Assembly (NCBI GenBank): GCA_003156795.1
Contig: PMHU01000119.1
Span: forward strand, 175-6,933
DNA: 6,759 nt
From: Acidimicrobiaceae bacterium
GTDB lineage: Bacteria > Actinomycetota > Acidimicrobiia > Acidimicrobiales > Palsa-688
Direction: 5' to 3'
A program made the translations under genes and the position numbers. Numbering within the stretch: position 1 is the stretch's first letter; every line of letters starts with the position of its first letter. The notes beneath the pieces were generated by a model. That model did no database searches, had not been told where the DNA came from, and saw only the letters and a program-made list of their open reading frames with translations. Positions 6,470 to 6,759 of this stretch are shown here, piece after piece.

Positions 6470-6759
6470 CGAATGCCCGCCCCGGCGGTGTCCACGATCT
6501 GGCGCTCCCGGGCACCGGTCTGTTCGTCGGAGAGGATGAGGCCGTCGCGCACTCTGACGATGCGACGGGCGTAGTCGGCTATATCGGCCTCGTGGGTTAC
6601 GAGCACCACCGTGCGTCCGGCAGCATTGAGGTCGGCGAATATGCCCATCACGTCCTCGCTCGAACGCGAGTCCAGGTTTCCGGTGGGTTCGTCGGCGAGG
6701 ATCAAGGCCGGGTTGGTCACGATCGACCGGGCCACTGCCACCCGCTGCTGCTGACCGCC
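6466..6759 (-). CDS. ABC transporter ATP-binding protein, MacB/LolD type (5' partial)
   Basis: The C-terminal 97 residues of an ABC ATPase are visible; the Walker A and Q-loop parts lie beyond the right edge. The fragment opens within the signature motif (GGQQQRVAVARSI). It continues with Walker B and the flanking LILADEPTGNLD, where the Glu of DEPT is the catalytic residue, then the D-loop region (LDSRSSEDVM) and the switch histidine in VLVTHEADIADYA. The wording DEPTGNLD and VTHE is typical of the MacB/LolD/FtsE-like group, matching the permease that follows. The GTG at 6741 is internal, since GGQQQR precedes it in frame. The stop overlaps the permease TTG by four bases. It powers the transporter encoded next to it. 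Confidence 0.95.
   Translation of the reverse strand, partial: GGQQQRVAVARSIVTNPALILADEPTGNLDSRSSEDVMGIFADLNAAGRTVVLVTHEADIADYARRIVRVRDGLILSDEQTGARERQIVDTAGAGIR

Overview
The window is high-GC DNA, by eye about two-thirds G+C, with tightly packed genes, GTG and TTG starts and four-base gene overlaps. The gene set is actinobacterial: the MurT/GatD pair that amidates lipid II, a small DUF3040 membrane protein, a polyphosphate-glucokinase-like ROK kinase, and an actinobacterial-type nicotinate phosphoribosyltransferase. A deep actinobacterial lineage, for example Acidimicrobiia, would fit, but I cannot fix the genus from sequence alone. There are no RNA genes, insertion sequences, CRISPR arrays or phage genes.

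Layout. Bases 1-3070 are a plus-strand operon of three overlapping genes: murT (5' end outside the window), gatD and pncB. MurT and GatD form one enzyme that converts the alpha-carboxyl of D-Glu in lipid II to the amide. PncB makes nicotinate mononucleotide for NAD salvage and appears translationally coupled to gatD through a TTGA stop/start overlap. Bases 3075-4112 (minus) hold the ROK kinase, convergent with pncB and only 4 bp from it. It has an unusual 90-residue Ala/Thr/Pro/Lys/Arg-rich C-terminal tail. Bases 4113-4232 are a divergent intergenic region with an 18-bp dyad. Bases 4233-4592 (plus) encode the DUF3040 protein. Its stop codon overlaps, in convergent orientation, the stop of the last gene of a minus-strand operon that enters from the right edge.

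That operon (6759 to 4589, minus) encodes an ABC ATPase (only its C-terminal part is in the window), a MacB/FtsX-type permease, and a membrane-anchored, Gly-rich, DUF5666-like extracytoplasmic protein. The three are closely coupled: a 4-bp TTGA overlap, then a 15-bp gap containing a perfect AGGAGG. They probably form one exporter or envelope-acting complex, in which the third protein sits where an adaptor might be expected.

Most of the window is housekeeping or conserved accessory content. I found no clear new system. The items most worth a second look are the kinase tail, the DUF5666-like partner of the MacB-type transporter, the coupling of pncB to murT-gatD, and the dyad upstream of the DUF3040 gene.
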